From an uncultured Dokdonia sp. (lineage in GTDB: Bacteria; Bacteroidota; Bacteroidia; Flavobacteriales; Flavobacteriaceae), in the NCBI RefSeq assembly GCF_947496725.1, contig NZ_CANMDS010000008.1, positions 1 to 54,345 on the forward strand: 54,345 bases of DNA, in the 5' to 3' direction. A program made the position numbers and the translations under genes. The notes under the pieces are model-generated. The model saw only the letters and a list, made by a program, of their open reading frames with translations. It was not told where the DNA came from and did not search any database. Below are positions 7,541-16,190 of this stretch, one piece after another. The first letter of the stretch is position 1, and each line of letters begins with the position of its first letter.

Positions 7541-8668
7541 CTATAAAACAGTTGCAACTGTCTGCAATTTATTTACAGTTTCCTCCCACTCTAACGCCGG
7601 CTTACTAGAAGCGGTTATACCACCACCTACATATAATTGTGCGCCCTGAGCATCTACTTCCATACAGCGTAGATTCACAAATAGATGCGTATGCTTTTTC
7701 ACAGCGCCGTAGGCTAGATTCTCAACATTACGACGTGTGCTTGCTCGTTTTTTTTCTGTCTTTATATTGAGCTCTCCTAAAAAACCAGTATAATATGATC
7801 TATTATAATTCTCATTTTGTAAGATAAAATCTCTGGCCTCAAGCTTAGGCAAACCACATACGGCTGGCGTAGGGTGCAGTGCTTGTATTATAGATGCAAG
7901 CTTAGCATCATTATCGTGTACTATAGCAGTAATATCTGTTTTAAGATGCAATAAAGTACCAGCTTGATGCGTATGGGTTTCAGACACTTTCAAGTCTTCT
8001 ACTACATCTCTAAGATTATATGCTATAGTATCTGTAACAAGCTGCTGCTCTTCTATTTCCTTTGCTCCCCAGCTTACCTCTAGAGTATCTTCTTTCTTCT
8101 GTGTGCCAGCTAGCGACATTGTATAAAGCTTTCTATTTTCGACCGAGAGAAGGGTTTCGGGTGTGGCGCCTAGCCATAATCCTACTTTAGGGTGATACCA
8201 GCAATACACAAAAGCTGTTGCGTAGCTGTCCAGCAATCTTTTAAAAATAGATATAGGTGACTCATAGTTGTGATTTATTTTTTGCTTTCGCGAAAGCACA
8301 ACTTTCTTCAATCCAGTAGTTTCAATCTCATTTATACCACTTTCTACAAGTGCAATATGTTGCTCTTTTGCTCCTTGAGCCGCTTCAACCGAAGTTGTTA
8401 CATTCTCCTCGTTAGATTGAGTAGTTACATACACATCTAGACGCATCTCATAAGACTGTGATTGCGGAATCAATATGGTTTCTGACGTAGTTGTGTCAAA
8501 AGGAGCAAACACAAATCCACTCTCAATAAAGTCTGAAACAGTATATAACTCATCTTCTTCTTGAAGCAAAGCAGTAACCTTTTTTTGGTTTGGCTTCCTG
8601 TATACCACAAAGGGTAATGCTTCATCAAAATGATTTTGAATCTCTATAAAGAATGCGTTTTGATCCAT
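7541..8668 (-). CDS. menF: Isochorismate synthase
   Basis: 375 aa chorismate-binding enzyme converting chorismate to isochorismate, the entry to menaquinone synthesis. C-terminal motifs include HPTPAVCGLP, YYTGFLGEL and NLRCME followed by LYVGGGITASSKPALEWEET, which bind Mg2+ and chorismate in the MenF/EntC family. Its neighbours menD and a hotdog thioesterase favour MenF over a siderophore EntC. The start overlaps the thioesterase stop as TAATG, indicating translational coupling. A palindrome copy encodes LSRK in the segment VVLSRKQKI. Confidence 0.92.
   Translation of the reverse strand: MDQNAFFIEIQNHFDEALPFVVYRKPNQKKVTALLQEEDELYTVSDFIESGFVFAPFDTTTSETILIPQSQSYEMRLDVYVTTQSNEENVTTSVEAAQGAKEQHIALVESGINEIETTGLKKVVLSRKQKINHNYESPISIFKRLLDSYATAFVYCWYHPKVGLWLGATPETLLSVENRKLYTMSLAGTQKKEDTLEVSWGAKEIEEQQLVTDTIAYNLRDVVEDLKVSETHTHQAGTLLHLKTDITAIVHDNDAKLASIIQALHPTPAVCGLPKLEARDFILQNENYNRSYYTGFLGELNIKTEKKRASTRRNVENLAYGAVKKHTHLFVNLRCMEVDAQGAQLYVGGGITASSKPALEWEETVNKLQTVATVL
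8283..8298. repeat. Dispersed palindrome, copy 4 (coding, LSRK frame)
   Basis: TGCTTTCGCGAAAGCA within menF. The outer base pair is changed symmetrically (T/A in place of C/G), preserving dyad symmetry. Confidence 0.95.
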
Positions 8669-9087
8669 TACTTTCTAGGCAGGGCTATCGTTGTAAGTTT
8701 ACACTTTGAAATAAGATTATCTTCTTCATCTACCACATCAATATTCCATAGCTGAGTGGTGCGACCTTTATGAATAAATGTTGCCTTTGCATACACCATT
8801 CCTTCACGTTTACTCTTTACGTGATTTGCAGAGATTTCAATACCTCTTATCGTATGTGCCTGGTCTAAAAACATAAAACTAGCTGCACTACCTACACTCT
8901 CTGCAAGAGCCACCATTGCGCCGCCGTGTAAAACACCGTCTGGCTGGTGAACTCTAGGGGTAACAGGCATTTGTGCTGTCAAAAAATCTTCACCAAAGTC
9001 TATATACTCAATGTCTAAAGTTTCCATTAATGTATTCTTGCAGCTTTCTGCCAGGCGTGCAAGCACTTCGTCTTTTGTGTAATTCAT
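8668..9087 (-). CDS. Hotdog-fold thioesterase, candidate DHNA-CoA thioesterase (MenI role)
   Basis: 139 aa PaaI/YdiI-type thioesterase. The core motif is HQPDGVLHGGAMVALAESVGSAAS, in which the HGG turn and following Glu/Ser form the active site of this family. It is the first gene of the thioesterase-menF-menD run and overlaps menF by one base. That position makes the missing menaquinone step, hydrolysis of 1,4-dihydroxy-2-naphthoyl-CoA, its likely job. The role is inferred from context; the fold from sequence. Cytoplasmic. Confidence 0.85.
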   Translation of the reverse strand: MNYTKDEVLARLAESCKNTLMETLDIEYIDFGEDFLTAQMPVTPRVHQPDGVLHGGAMVALAESVGSAASFMFLDQAHTIRGIEISANHVKSKREGMVYAKATFIHKGRTTQLWNIDVVDEEDNLISKCKLTTIALPRK

Positions 9088-9105
9088 AGTAATATGTTAA
9101 ATAAT

Positions 9106-9119
9106 GTTCTATGCAGAAC
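9106..9119. promoter_or_regulatory. Inverted repeat in a divergent gap
   Basis: GTTCT-ATGC-AGAAC lies between the divergent thioesterase/men genes and a lipoprotein gene. It is short, so an operator role is only a possibility. Confidence 0.25.
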
Positions 9120-9166
9120 TTTCTGTATTCAAATTTCGTTAATATTGCGGACAAATTCCCTTAATT

Positions 9167-9700
9167 ATGATTAAAAAGACCATAGCAATTACCGTATTAC
9201 TCTTAACTTTTATAGCCTGTGATAAGCTAGATGAGTTAACAAAGTTTAATATAGATTACACCACAAACATTACAATACAGTCTACAAGTATACTAGACGC
9301 TCCATTTGATATTGTTACACCAGAAACTACTACAAACTCTCAACAAGAGTTTGAAAATAATAATACAAATGCAGACCTAGTAGAGAGTGTGAAACTCACA
9401 AAACTCACATTAAACTTACAAACGCCAGAGTCTGGTGATTTTGATTTTCTTAATGACATAGCTATCTACATAAATGCAGATGGACTAGAAGAGCGCCTCA
9501 TTGCCTCTAGTACAAGTATACCAGAAGATGGGGCTAGAACATTAGATCTAGACGTAGTAAATACAGAGCTTAAAGATTATATACAAGGTGATACATACAC
9601 ATTGCGCACAGAGACTACTACAGATCAAACCATAGAGTCTGATCACGAGATTGAGATTTATACAAGATTTAGAGTAGATGCAAAGATTTTAGGACTATAA
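9167..9700 (+). CDS. Predicted lipoprotein of unknown function
   Basis: 177 aa. The N-terminus has a lipoprotein signal with lipobox FIAC (Cys18), so it is likely anchored in the outer or inner membrane. The mature part is acidic, Thr-rich and predicted to be mostly beta strand (repeated short Thr/Ile/Leu strands such as KLTKLTLNLQTPES). No catalytic motif is visible and I do not recognise a named family. Followed by a strong hairpin terminator. Confidence 0.8.
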   Translation: MIKKTIAITVLLLTFIACDKLDELTKFNIDYTTNITIQSTSILDAPFDIVTPETTTNSQQEFENNNTNADLVESVKLTKLTLNLQTPESGDFDFLNDIAIYINADGLEERLIASSTSIPEDGARTLDLDVVNTELKDYIQGDTYTLRTETTTDQTIESDHEIEIYTRFRVDAKILGL

Positions 9701-9723
9701 TCTTATAACACCTATCACTTCTT

Positions 9724-9762
9724 AAAAATGTGTCGTACTTTTAAAGTGCGACACATTTTTTT
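9724..9762 (+). terminator. Intrinsic terminator after the lipoprotein gene
   Basis: AAAAATGTGTCG pairs with CGACACATTTTT, and the inner ACTTT pairs with AAAGT, giving a long near-perfect stem followed by T-rich sequence. It ends five bases before the next ATG (9767). Confidence 0.85.
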
Positions 9763-9766
9763 ATAT

Positions 9767-10357
9767 ATGAAAATCAAAACTCTCGAAAACAAGCGTGCAA
9801 AACTTCTCACCCTGGAGAGTTATCACTATCGTGATTTACTACCACTATCAAGTCAGGTAGACCTTAATGCATATGGAGGCTCAGATATTTCAACAGGGCC
9901 AAAATTAAAGAAGTATATCAAAGACGCCATTACCAGACGTCAAGCAGGTACTGCGCTCCCATTTATCATTTTTGACAAGGAGCTATGTAAGTTTGCAGGC
10001 TCTACTCGTTTTGGAAATATAGATAAGGTTAACAAAGTCGTTCATATAGGATGGACGTGGCTTGGAGAAGATTTTCGCGGAAGCGGTCTCAACCAGCATA
10101 TTAAATTTTTAATGCTGCGCTATGCTTTTGAAAAACTCTCGTATGAGCGAGTAGAGTTTCGTATAGATGAGCGTAACACACGATCAAGAAAAGCCGTCGA
10201 AAAGCTGGGCGCAACCCTAGAAGGAATTTTACGCAAGGACATTATTACAAAAAATGGCCGTAGGCGCAACTCCTGCTGCTACTCAATTTTAAGAGATGAG
10301 TGGGAAGATATTAAAAACACTCGCTTTGTAGAAGTGCTTAACCGTAGTGAAGAATAG
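9767..10357 (+). CDS. GNAT family N-acetyltransferase (RimJ/RimL type)
   Basis: 196 aa from ATG 9767; an upstream ATG at 9728 lies within the terminator hairpin and is rejected. The protein has the RimJ/RimL-like pattern: an N-terminal strand KTLENKRAKLLTL, the acetyl-CoA-binding turn WLGEDFRGSGLNQHIKFLML, and the C-terminal VEFRIDERNTRSRKAVEKLGATLEG with conserved Asn, Arg and Ser. It transfers acetyl groups from acetyl-CoA to a protein N-terminus or small molecule; the substrate is unknown. Cytoplasmic. Confidence 0.88.
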   Translation: MKIKTLENKRAKLLTLESYHYRDLLPLSSQVDLNAYGGSDISTGPKLKKYIKDAITRRQAGTALPFIIFDKELCKFAGSTRFGNIDKVNKVVHIGWTWLGEDFRGSGLNQHIKFLMLRYAFEKLSYERVEFRIDERNTRSRKAVEKLGATLEGILRKDIITKNGRRRNSCCYSILRDEWEDIKNTRFVEVLNRSEE

Positions 10358-10366
10358 GGTTAAGAG

Positions 10367-10386
10367 TACGCTTTCGCGAAGGCGTA
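10367..10386. repeat. Dispersed palindrome, degenerate copy 5
   Basis: TACGCTTTCGCGAAGGCGTA, one mismatch to the 20-base palindrome, in the 35 bp convergent gap between the GNAT gene and mtaB. Confidence 0.9.
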
Positions 10387-10392
10387 TAAACA

Positions 10393-11736
10393 CTACGCCT
10401 CTACACCCACAAAGTCAAATCGCACCATACCATCATCATCTATACTGGTAAGTTGTACCTCGTGTAGCTGGTTTACAAGCTCTGGGTTCCAAGGAGCTTT
10501 TACTTTTACATAGTTTTCTGTAAAGCCGTGTATATATCCCTCTTTATTTTCACTTTCAAAAAGTACTGTGCGCTTGGTATCTAGCTGTGATTCATAAAAG
10601 GCACGTCTCATTTTTGCCGAAAGGCCACGCAACATCTTACTGCGTTTGCTACGCACATTTTTTGGTACCACACCATCCATTGTGGCTGCTGGCGTATTAT
10701 CTCTTTCAGAATAAGTAAATACGTGTAAGTATGATATATCTAGGCTGTTAAGAAAGTTATAGGTCTCAAGAAAATCTTCATCTGTCTCTCCCGGAAAACC
10801 TACAATCACATCTACACCTATACAGGCGTGAGGCATCACTTCTTTAATTTTTGCAACGCGATCTACGTAGAGTTCTCGCTGGTAGCGACGTCGCATTAAA
10901 CCTAATATTTTATTACTCCCGCTTTGTAGGGGTATATGGAAGTGAGGCACAAAGGTGCGTGAATTTGACACGACCTCGATGGTTTCATTTTTAAGAAGAT
11001 TAGGCTCTATAGATGAGATGCGTAGTCGCTCTATACCGTCTACCTTATCAAGCTCTTGTACGAGTTCTAGAAAAGTGTGCTCGTGTTTTTTGTTACCAAA
11101 TTCTCCTTTACCGTAGTCACCTATATTTACACCTGTGAGGACAATCTCCTTGATATCTTGTGTAGCGATTTTGGCCGCATTATCCAGTACATTCTGTAAA
11201 GTATCACTTCTAGAGATACCACGTGCTAGTGGTATGGTACAATAGGTACATTTATAATCGCAACCATCTTGCACTTTTAAGAAAGCGCGTGTACGATCAC
11301 CTATAGAGTAAGAGCTTACATAAAAGTCTGCATCTTGTATCTCACAGGCGTGTACCTCTCCTCCATCACGGGCACGGTCTGGATTGTTAAGCAAGTCGTT
11401 TATGTAGCTTGTTACATTAAACTTCTCTGTAGCTCCTAGTACAAGATCTACTCCGTCTACCGCAGCAAGTTCTTCTGGTTTGAGTTGTGCGTAGCACCCT
11501 ACAGCTACTTTTACAGCATCTGGATTTGCTTTTTGAGCTTGCTTTACAATGTTTTTAAAACGTTTATCTGCATTTTCTGTAACACTACAGGTGTTTATCA
11601 CATAAACATCTGCGGCTTCAGAAAAGTCTACCTTATCAAAACCTTCCTTGCCAAAACTGCGCGCGATGGTGCTGGTTTCAGAAAAATTAAGTTTACAACC
11701 TAAGGTATAAAAAGCGACTTTCTTTGTAGAAGACAT
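10393..11736 (-). CDS. mtaB: tRNA (N6-threonylcarbamoyladenosine(37)-C2)-methylthiotransferase
   Basis: 447 aa from ATG 11736. Radical SAM methylthiotransferase that adds a methylthio group to t6A37 of tRNAs. N-terminal Cys14, Cys50 and Cys81 (GCKLN, NTCSVT, GCYAQ) hold one 4Fe-4S cluster; Cys159, Cys163 and Cys166 in CDYKCTYC hold the radical-SAM cluster; a C-terminal TRAM-like RNA-binding domain follows (about residues 380-445). The GCKLNFSE start and overall pattern favour MtaB over MiaB or RimO. Longer in-frame starts exist but lack family similarity. Confidence 0.92.
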   Translation of the reverse strand: MSSTKKVAFYTLGCKLNFSETSTIARSFGKEGFDKVDFSEAADVYVINTCSVTENADKRFKNIVKQAQKANPDAVKVAVGCYAQLKPEELAAVDGVDLVLGATEKFNVTSYINDLLNNPDRARDGGEVHACEIQDADFYVSSYSIGDRTRAFLKVQDGCDYKCTYCTIPLARGISRSDTLQNVLDNAAKIATQDIKEIVLTGVNIGDYGKGEFGNKKHEHTFLELVQELDKVDGIERLRISSIEPNLLKNETIEVVSNSRTFVPHFHIPLQSGSNKILGLMRRRYQRELYVDRVAKIKEVMPHACIGVDVIVGFPGETDEDFLETYNFLNSLDISYLHVFTYSERDNTPAATMDGVVPKNVRSKRSKMLRGLSAKMRRAFYESQLDTKRTVLFESENKEGYIHGFTENYVKVKAPWNPELVNQLHEVQLTSIDDDGMVRFDFVGVEA

Positions 11737-11742
11737 TTGGAC

Positions 11743-11750
11743 TATATTTG
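11743..11750 (+). promoter_or_regulatory. -7 promoter element of the peptide-binding lipoprotein gene
   Basis: TATATTTG matches TAnnTTTG and lies about 60 bases upstream of the TTG start at 11811. A TTG occurs 16 bases upstream rather than 19, so the match is partial. Confidence 0.35.
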
Positions 11751-11810
11751 TGTACTGCTTAGCCTTAAAAAAGGTGGGCAAAGATACTCTTAATTATTTG
11801 CTTACTCAAA

Positions 11811-13436
11811 TTGAAAAACACCCGCTCACTTTTACTCAATTATTCCTTACTTATACTTTGCATACTTAGTACTATAGGTTGTGACAAAGGTGATACGAGT
11901 GATCGTGATCATCAAGTTTTCAGATATAACGAGCAGTATCAAATTTCTACACTAGACCCTGCTTTTGCTCGTAACCCTCCTATAATATGGCCGGTTAACC
12001 AGCTATTTAATGGTCTGGTACAACTAGATAATGATCTTAATGTACAACCAGATATTGCAAAGTCTTGGGAAATATCTCAAGATGCGCTTACGTATACATT
12101 TATACTACGTGATGACGTGCGATTTCATAAACACCCTGCTTTTAACACTAAAGACAGTACACGCATAGTAACCGCTGCAGATTTTGTTTACTCCTTTAAT
12201 AGACTACGTGACCCAAAAATTGCCTCACCTGGGAGCTGGGTATTGGGCAATGTGGCAAGTTACAGCGCTGTAAATGACACCACATTTACCATTACATTAA
12301 AGAAGGCCTTTCCCGCTTATCTAGGTTTACTTAGTATGCGCTACTGCTCTGTTGTTCCTAAAGAGATTACTACACATTATGGTAACGAGTTTAGATCTCA
12401 CCCCATAGGCACTGGGCCATTTAAGTTCAAACGCTGGGAAGAAGGTGTAAAACTAGTATTACGTAAAAATGAGCTCTACTATGAAAAAGATGAGGATGGC
12501 AACCAGCTACCCTATCTTGAGGCGGTCGCCATTACATTTTTACCAGATAAGCAAAGTGAGTTTTTACAATTTGCACAAGGCAATATAGATTACCTTAATA
12601 GTTTAGATCCATCATATAAAGATGAGATTCTTACCGCTTCTGGCACTTTAAGAGCAAAGTATCAAGATCGCGTACAGCTTGAAAAAGTACCGTGGCTTAA
12701 TACAGAGTACATAGGCTTTTACTTAGACAGTGACACGCCAGAGGTACAATCTGCTTTACTACGCAAGGCGGTAAACTACGGTTTTGATCGTAAAAAAATG
12801 ATTACGTACCTGCGCAATGGTATCGGCAAGCCGGCTGTAAATGGTTTTATACCTAAAGGGCTACCTGGCTATGATCATATAAAAGGATATAATTATAATG
12901 GTACGCTTTCGCGAAAGCTCATAGCACAATACATTAAAGAAACAGGAGACACATCTCCAGAAATCACCATAGGCACAAACAGCCAGTACCTAGATATCTG
13001 TGAGTACATACAACGAGAGTTACAAAAGGTAGGTTTAAAAGTAAATATAGACGTGATGCCTCCATCTACGCTACGACAGATGAAGAGTAGCGGAGAGCTA
13101 GATGCCTTTAGAGCAAGCTGGATTGCAGATTATCCAGATGCCGAAAACTACTTAAGCTTATTTTATAGTAAGAACTTCACGCCAAATGGACCAAACTACA
13201 CGCATTTTAAAAGTGCAACCTATGATAGTTTATACGAGCATAGTTTGAGCATTACAGATATAGGCCAGCGCAAAAAATTATATCGCACTATGGATTCTCT
13301 TATAATAGACAAGTCTCCTATTATACCGCTTTATTATGACGAGGTAGTGCGCTTTACTCAAAAAACGATTTCTGGTTTTGAACCTAATGCACAAAACTTT
13401 CTTGTGTTGAAATATGTGAAGAAGCAAAAATTATAA
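11811..13436 (+). CDS. ABC transporter substrate-binding lipoprotein (peptide/nickel family 5)
   Basis: 541 aa. Starts at TTG 11811: no ATG precedes the signal sequence MKNTRSLLLNYSLLILCILS, which ends in a lipobox with Cys24. The mature protein is a family 5 extracellular solute-binding protein, shown by YNEQYQISTLDPAFARNPP, DIAKSWEISQDALTYTFILR, FHKHPAF and PIGTGPFKFKRWEEG. Such proteins deliver oligopeptides or similar ligands to an ABC importer, but no permease or ATPase gene is adjacent, so the partner must be elsewhere. A palindrome copy encodes LSRK in the segment GTLSRKLIAQ. Confidence 0.9.
   Translation: MKNTRSLLLNYSLLILCILSTIGCDKGDTSDRDHQVFRYNEQYQISTLDPAFARNPPIIWPVNQLFNGLVQLDNDLNVQPDIAKSWEISQDALTYTFILRDDVRFHKHPAFNTKDSTRIVTAADFVYSFNRLRDPKIASPGSWVLGNVASYSAVNDTTFTITLKKAFPAYLGLLSMRYCSVVPKEITTHYGNEFRSHPIGTGPFKFKRWEEGVKLVLRKNELYYEKDEDGNQLPYLEAVAITFLPDKQSEFLQFAQGNIDYLNSLDPSYKDEILTASGTLRAKYQDRVQLEKVPWLNTEYIGFYLDSDTPEVQSALLRKAVNYGFDRKKMITYLRNGIGKPAVNGFIPKGLPGYDHIKGYNYNGTLSRKLIAQYIKETGDTSPEITIGTNSQYLDICEYIQRELQKVGLKVNIDVMPPSTLRQMKSSGELDAFRASWIADYPDAENYLSLFYSKNFTPNGPNYTHFKSATYDSLYEHSLSITDIGQRKKLYRTMDSLIIDKSPIIPLYYDEVVRFTQKTISGFEPNAQNFLVLKYVKKQKL
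12903..12918. repeat. Dispersed palindrome, copy 6 (coding, LSRK frame)
   Basis: ACGCTTTCGCGAAAGCT within the peptide-binding lipoprotein gene; core exact, outer right base changed. Confidence 0.93.
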
Positions 13437-13456
13437 CCCCTCATCAATAAAAATCA

Positions 13457-14077
13457 ATAGCCATCGCACCAAAAGACACCTATAAAACAATACTAACCCC
13501 ATCTGAAGAGACACTATTTAAGGATAGAAACAGCAAGTTTTTTGGCTACGCATTTCCGGTGACATCAGAGGCCGAAGTAAAAGAGCATATAGAAGGTCTT
13601 AAAAAACAACATTACCAAGCGCGTCACTGGTGTTATGCATATGTACTAGGTAAAGAGTACGAGCAATACCGAGCAAATGATGATGGAGAACCGTCTAACA
13701 GTGCTGGAGCGCCTATTTATGGACAGCTACAGTCTTATGATGTTACAAATGTGCTTGTTGTAGTCGTGCGTTATTTTGGCGGGACAAAGCTTGGTGTAGG
13801 TGGTTTAATAAATGCGTATCGTACAGGAGCTCAAAATGCACTAGAGGCTTCTCATATTGTAGAAAAAACAATAGACATCCCCTTTAAAGTACAATTTGAG
13901 TACCCACTACTTAATAAAGTAATGCGGTTAATAAATGATTACAAAGTGACTATCATTAACCAGCATATGGAAATGAACTGTATTTTTACACTCGCCATAC
14001 GTAGAAAAGAGTCTAAAAAAGTGATTAATGCTTTTAATGAAGTGTATGGAATAACACTTCTAGAAGACGAAGATTAA
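13457..14077 (+). CDS. IMPACT/YigZ family protein with a non-standard start
   Basis: About 204-206 aa. The UPF0029/IMPACT pattern is clear: HWCYAYVLG, NDDGEPSNSAGAPIYGQL, VVVVRYFGGTKLGVGGLINAYR, then the C-terminal ferredoxin-like half. Function in translation control is suggested for relatives but is unproven. Oddity: the conserved N-terminus (KDTYKTILTPSEETLFKDR, then SKFFGYAFPV) is encoded from about 13472, upstream of the first standard start codon (GTG 13559). The open frame begins after the TAA at 13448 and contains only ATA (13457) or ATC (13463) as possible starts. Confidence 0.8.
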   Translation: MAIAPKDTYKTILTPSEETLFKDRNSKFFGYAFPVTSEAEVKEHIEGLKKQHYQARHWCYAYVLGKEYEQYRANDDGEPSNSAGAPIYGQLQSYDVTNVLVVVVRYFGGTKLGVGGLINAYRTGAQNALEASHIVEKTIDIPFKVQFEYPLLNKVMRLINDYKVTIINQHMEMNCIFTLAIRRKESKKVINAFNEVYGITLLEDED

Positions 14078-14470
14078 TTATAGCTTATCAAGTATGTATT
14101 GCGGACATCTCATAGGTCTGCCAGTTTCGGTATTAATAAAGATCAATTCTGTACTTGCGATTGTTAATAAATCATCATCTTGGTTAAAAACCTCATAATC
14201 GAATGTTATTCTCACCGTCGGTGTAGCGCGCAAGCTTGTAACAATTTTTAGGGTATCATCAAAGAGCGCAGACTTCTTAAACGTAGTTTTTAAATTATAA
14301 ACTGGTAGCATCACTCCGTTCTCCTCCATCCACTTATAAGAGATTCCTAATTTCTCAAGCCACTCAAGCCTAGCCACTTCCAAGTATTGTGCATAGTTAC
14401 TGTGATGGACAAAGCCCATTTGGTCAGTTTCAGAATATCTAACTTTCAGAAAAGTAATATGATTTTTCAC
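14078..14470 (-). CDS. Acyl-CoA thioesterase (YbgC / 4-hydroxybenzoyl-CoA thioesterase type)
   Basis: 130 aa hotdog-fold protein. The N-terminal active-site signature VRYSETDQMGFVHHSNYAQYLEVAR contains the catalytic Asp and the conserved HxNY segment typical of YbgC-like enzymes, which hydrolyse short- or medium-chain acyl-CoA. The C-terminal half continues with STELIFINTETGRPMRCPQ. It is convergent with the IMPACT gene, with no base between the two stop codons. Cytoplasmic; exact substrate unknown. Confidence 0.88.
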   Translation of the reverse strand: MKNHITFLKVRYSETDQMGFVHHSNYAQYLEVARLEWLEKLGISYKWMEENGVMLPVYNLKTTFKKSALFDDTLKIVTSLRATPTVRITFDYEVFNQDDDLLTIASTELIFINTETGRPMRCPQYILDKL

Positions 14471-14602
14471 AGAGTAAACGGTATTTTTTCGTAGTTTTAA
14501 TCCTCAGTTCATATTGCAACAAAAATTGCGAAAAAACAACCCCTATTCAGTTTTTTTATTACTTTTTTTGTTCACATATTTGTGATGCTTTTAAAGGGTA
14601 CT

Positions 14603-14611
14603 TTATCAACA
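14603..14611 (+). promoter_or_regulatory. DnaA-box-like site upstream of dnaA
   Basis: TTATCAACA differs at one position from the DnaA box TTATNCACA and lies 63 bases before the dnaA start. I see only this one in the 203 bp leader, so it could serve autoregulation but does not indicate an origin. Confidence 0.25.
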
Positions 14612-14673
14612 CGACGATAAACCTTTCAAAAGGCTTTCTAGACAACCGAAAACCTAATAATTTAACTAAACGA

Positions 14674-16101
14674 ATGACTCTAACTGCGCAATCTGTATGG
14701 GATAACTGTCTCTCCTTTATAAAGGACAACATTACACCCCAAGCATACAAAACGTGGTTTGAACCGATTAAGGCGGTCAAACTCACAGATAACGCACTAA
14801 GTATTCAAGTACCTAGTAAATTCTTTTACGAGTGGCTTGAAGAACACTACGTAAAGCTCCTTAAAGTTGCTCTCAATAAAGTACTAGGTGAAAACGCCAA
14901 ACTGGTCTATGTGATCAAGATGGAAAATACCTACGGAAACAATCAACCTTTTACAGAAAGAATTCCTAGTGCAAATCGTAGCACTATGAAATCACAAGAG
15001 GTAGATGCTCCGCTTAAAAATAAAAATCCAGAGCTTAAAAATCCTTTTGTAATTCCTGGAATAAGAAATTTACAAATAGAATCACAGCTCAACCCTAACT
15101 ATAATTTTGAAAACTTTTTAGAAGGAGACTCAAACCGTCTTGCAAGATCTGCAGGTATGGCCGTGGCAAATAAACCAGGAGGGACTTCTTTTAATCCGCT
15201 TTTAATATTTGGAGGAGTAGGTTTAGGTAAAACACACCTTGCTCACGCAATAGGTGTACAGATAAAAGATAAGTATCCTGCAAAAACTGTTTTATACATT
15301 TCTGCAGAGAAGTTCACACAACAATATATAGAGTCTGTAAAAAAGAATAATAGAAATGACTTCATTCACTTCTATCAAGTTATAGACGTTCTTATTGTAG
15401 ATGATATTCAACTACTAAGTGGTAAGGCAGGTACACAAGATGTATTTTTCCACATTTTTAACCACCTACACCAAAACGGAAAACAGGTAATCCTTACCTC
15501 AGACAAGGCTCCTGTAGATATGCAAGATATAGAGCAACGTCTCTTATCACGTTTTAAATGGGGATTAAGTGCAGAGCTACAACACCCTAGTTTTGAAACA
15601 CGCATCGCCATTATAAAGCAAAAGCTTTATCAAGATGGTGTTGAAATGCCAGAAGAGATTGTAGAGTTTCTTGCAAATAACATTAAAACTAATGTACGCG
15701 AGCTAGAAGGTGCAATTATATCACTTATAGCACACTCATCTTTTAACAAGAAAGAGATCACTCTCGACCTTGCAAAAAAGATTGTAGACAACTATGTAAA
15801 ACATACTAAGAGAGAGGTCTCTATAGACTATATCCAAAAGATTGTTTCAGATTACTTCCAGATGGATGTAGAAACATTACAGTCTAAAACACGTAAAAGA
15901 CATATCGTACAAGCGAGACAACTAGCAATGTTCTTTGCAAAGAAGCTTACTAAAGCTTCACTAGCAAGCATAGGTTCACAGATAGGACAGCGCGACCACG
16001 CAACAGTTCTTCACGCTTGTAAAACGGTAGATAATCTAGCGAGTACAGATAAGCAGTTTAGAAAATATGTAGAAGACCTTGGCAAAAAACTCTCAGTTTA
16101 A
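14674..16101 (+). CDS. dnaA: Chromosomal replication initiator protein DnaA
   Basis: 475 aa AAA+ initiator that binds DnaA boxes and opens the origin. Domain I covers residues 1-85 (SVWDNCLSFIKDNITPQAYKTWFEPI) and a short linker follows. Domain III holds Walker A GGVGLGKTHLAHAIG (from residue 180), Walker B VLIVDDIQLLSGK and the arginine-finger region QRLLSRFKWGL. C-terminal domain IV carries the DNA-binding signature GQRDHATVLHACKTV. The 203 bp leader is AT-rich but lacks a cluster of DnaA boxes. A strong terminator follows. Confidence 0.97.
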   Translation: MTLTAQSVWDNCLSFIKDNITPQAYKTWFEPIKAVKLTDNALSIQVPSKFFYEWLEEHYVKLLKVALNKVLGENAKLVYVIKMENTYGNNQPFTERIPSANRSTMKSQEVDAPLKNKNPELKNPFVIPGIRNLQIESQLNPNYNFENFLEGDSNRLARSAGMAVANKPGGTSFNPLLIFGGVGLGKTHLAHAIGVQIKDKYPAKTVLYISAEKFTQQYIESVKKNNRNDFIHFYQVIDVLIVDDIQLLSGKAGTQDVFFHIFNHLHQNGKQVILTSDKAPVDMQDIEQRLLSRFKWGLSAELQHPSFETRIAIIKQKLYQDGVEMPEEIVEFLANNIKTNVRELEGAIISLIAHSSFNKKEITLDLAKKIVDNYVKHTKREVSIDYIQKIVSDYFQMDVETLQSKTRKRHIVQARQLAMFFAKKLTKASLASIGSQIGQRDHATVLHACKTVDNLASTDKQFRKYVEDLGKKLSV

Positions 16102-16120
16102 AACCAGAATCATAAAATAG

Positions 16121-16157
16121 AAAAAGCCTCAAAATATATGTTTTGAGGCTTTTTTTT
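16121..16157. terminator. Bidirectional terminator, dnaA / gltD
   Basis: AAAAAGCCTCAAAA pairs with TTTTGAGGCTTTTT around a 6-base loop, with a T-run after it. It lies between the convergent dnaA and gltD genes and is immediately followed by a palindrome copy. Confidence 0.9.
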
Positions 16158-16175
16158 ATGCTTTCGCGAAAGCGT
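16158..16175. repeat. Dispersed palindrome, copy 7
   Basis: ATGCTTTCGCGAAAGCGT abutting the dnaA/gltD terminator; core exact, one outer base asymmetric. Confidence 0.95.
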
Positions 16176-16190
16176 ACTAACTACTATAAA

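Noticed and set aside
10068-10085. TTTTCGCGGAAGCGG in the GNAT gene
   Set aside because: Resembles the dispersed palindrome but falls on the conserved acetyl-CoA loop (DFRGSGLNQ), which explains it by protein constraint.
14471-14673. Replication origin next to dnaA
   Set aside because: Only one weak DnaA-box-like site and no cluster or unwinding element; origin may be elsewhere.
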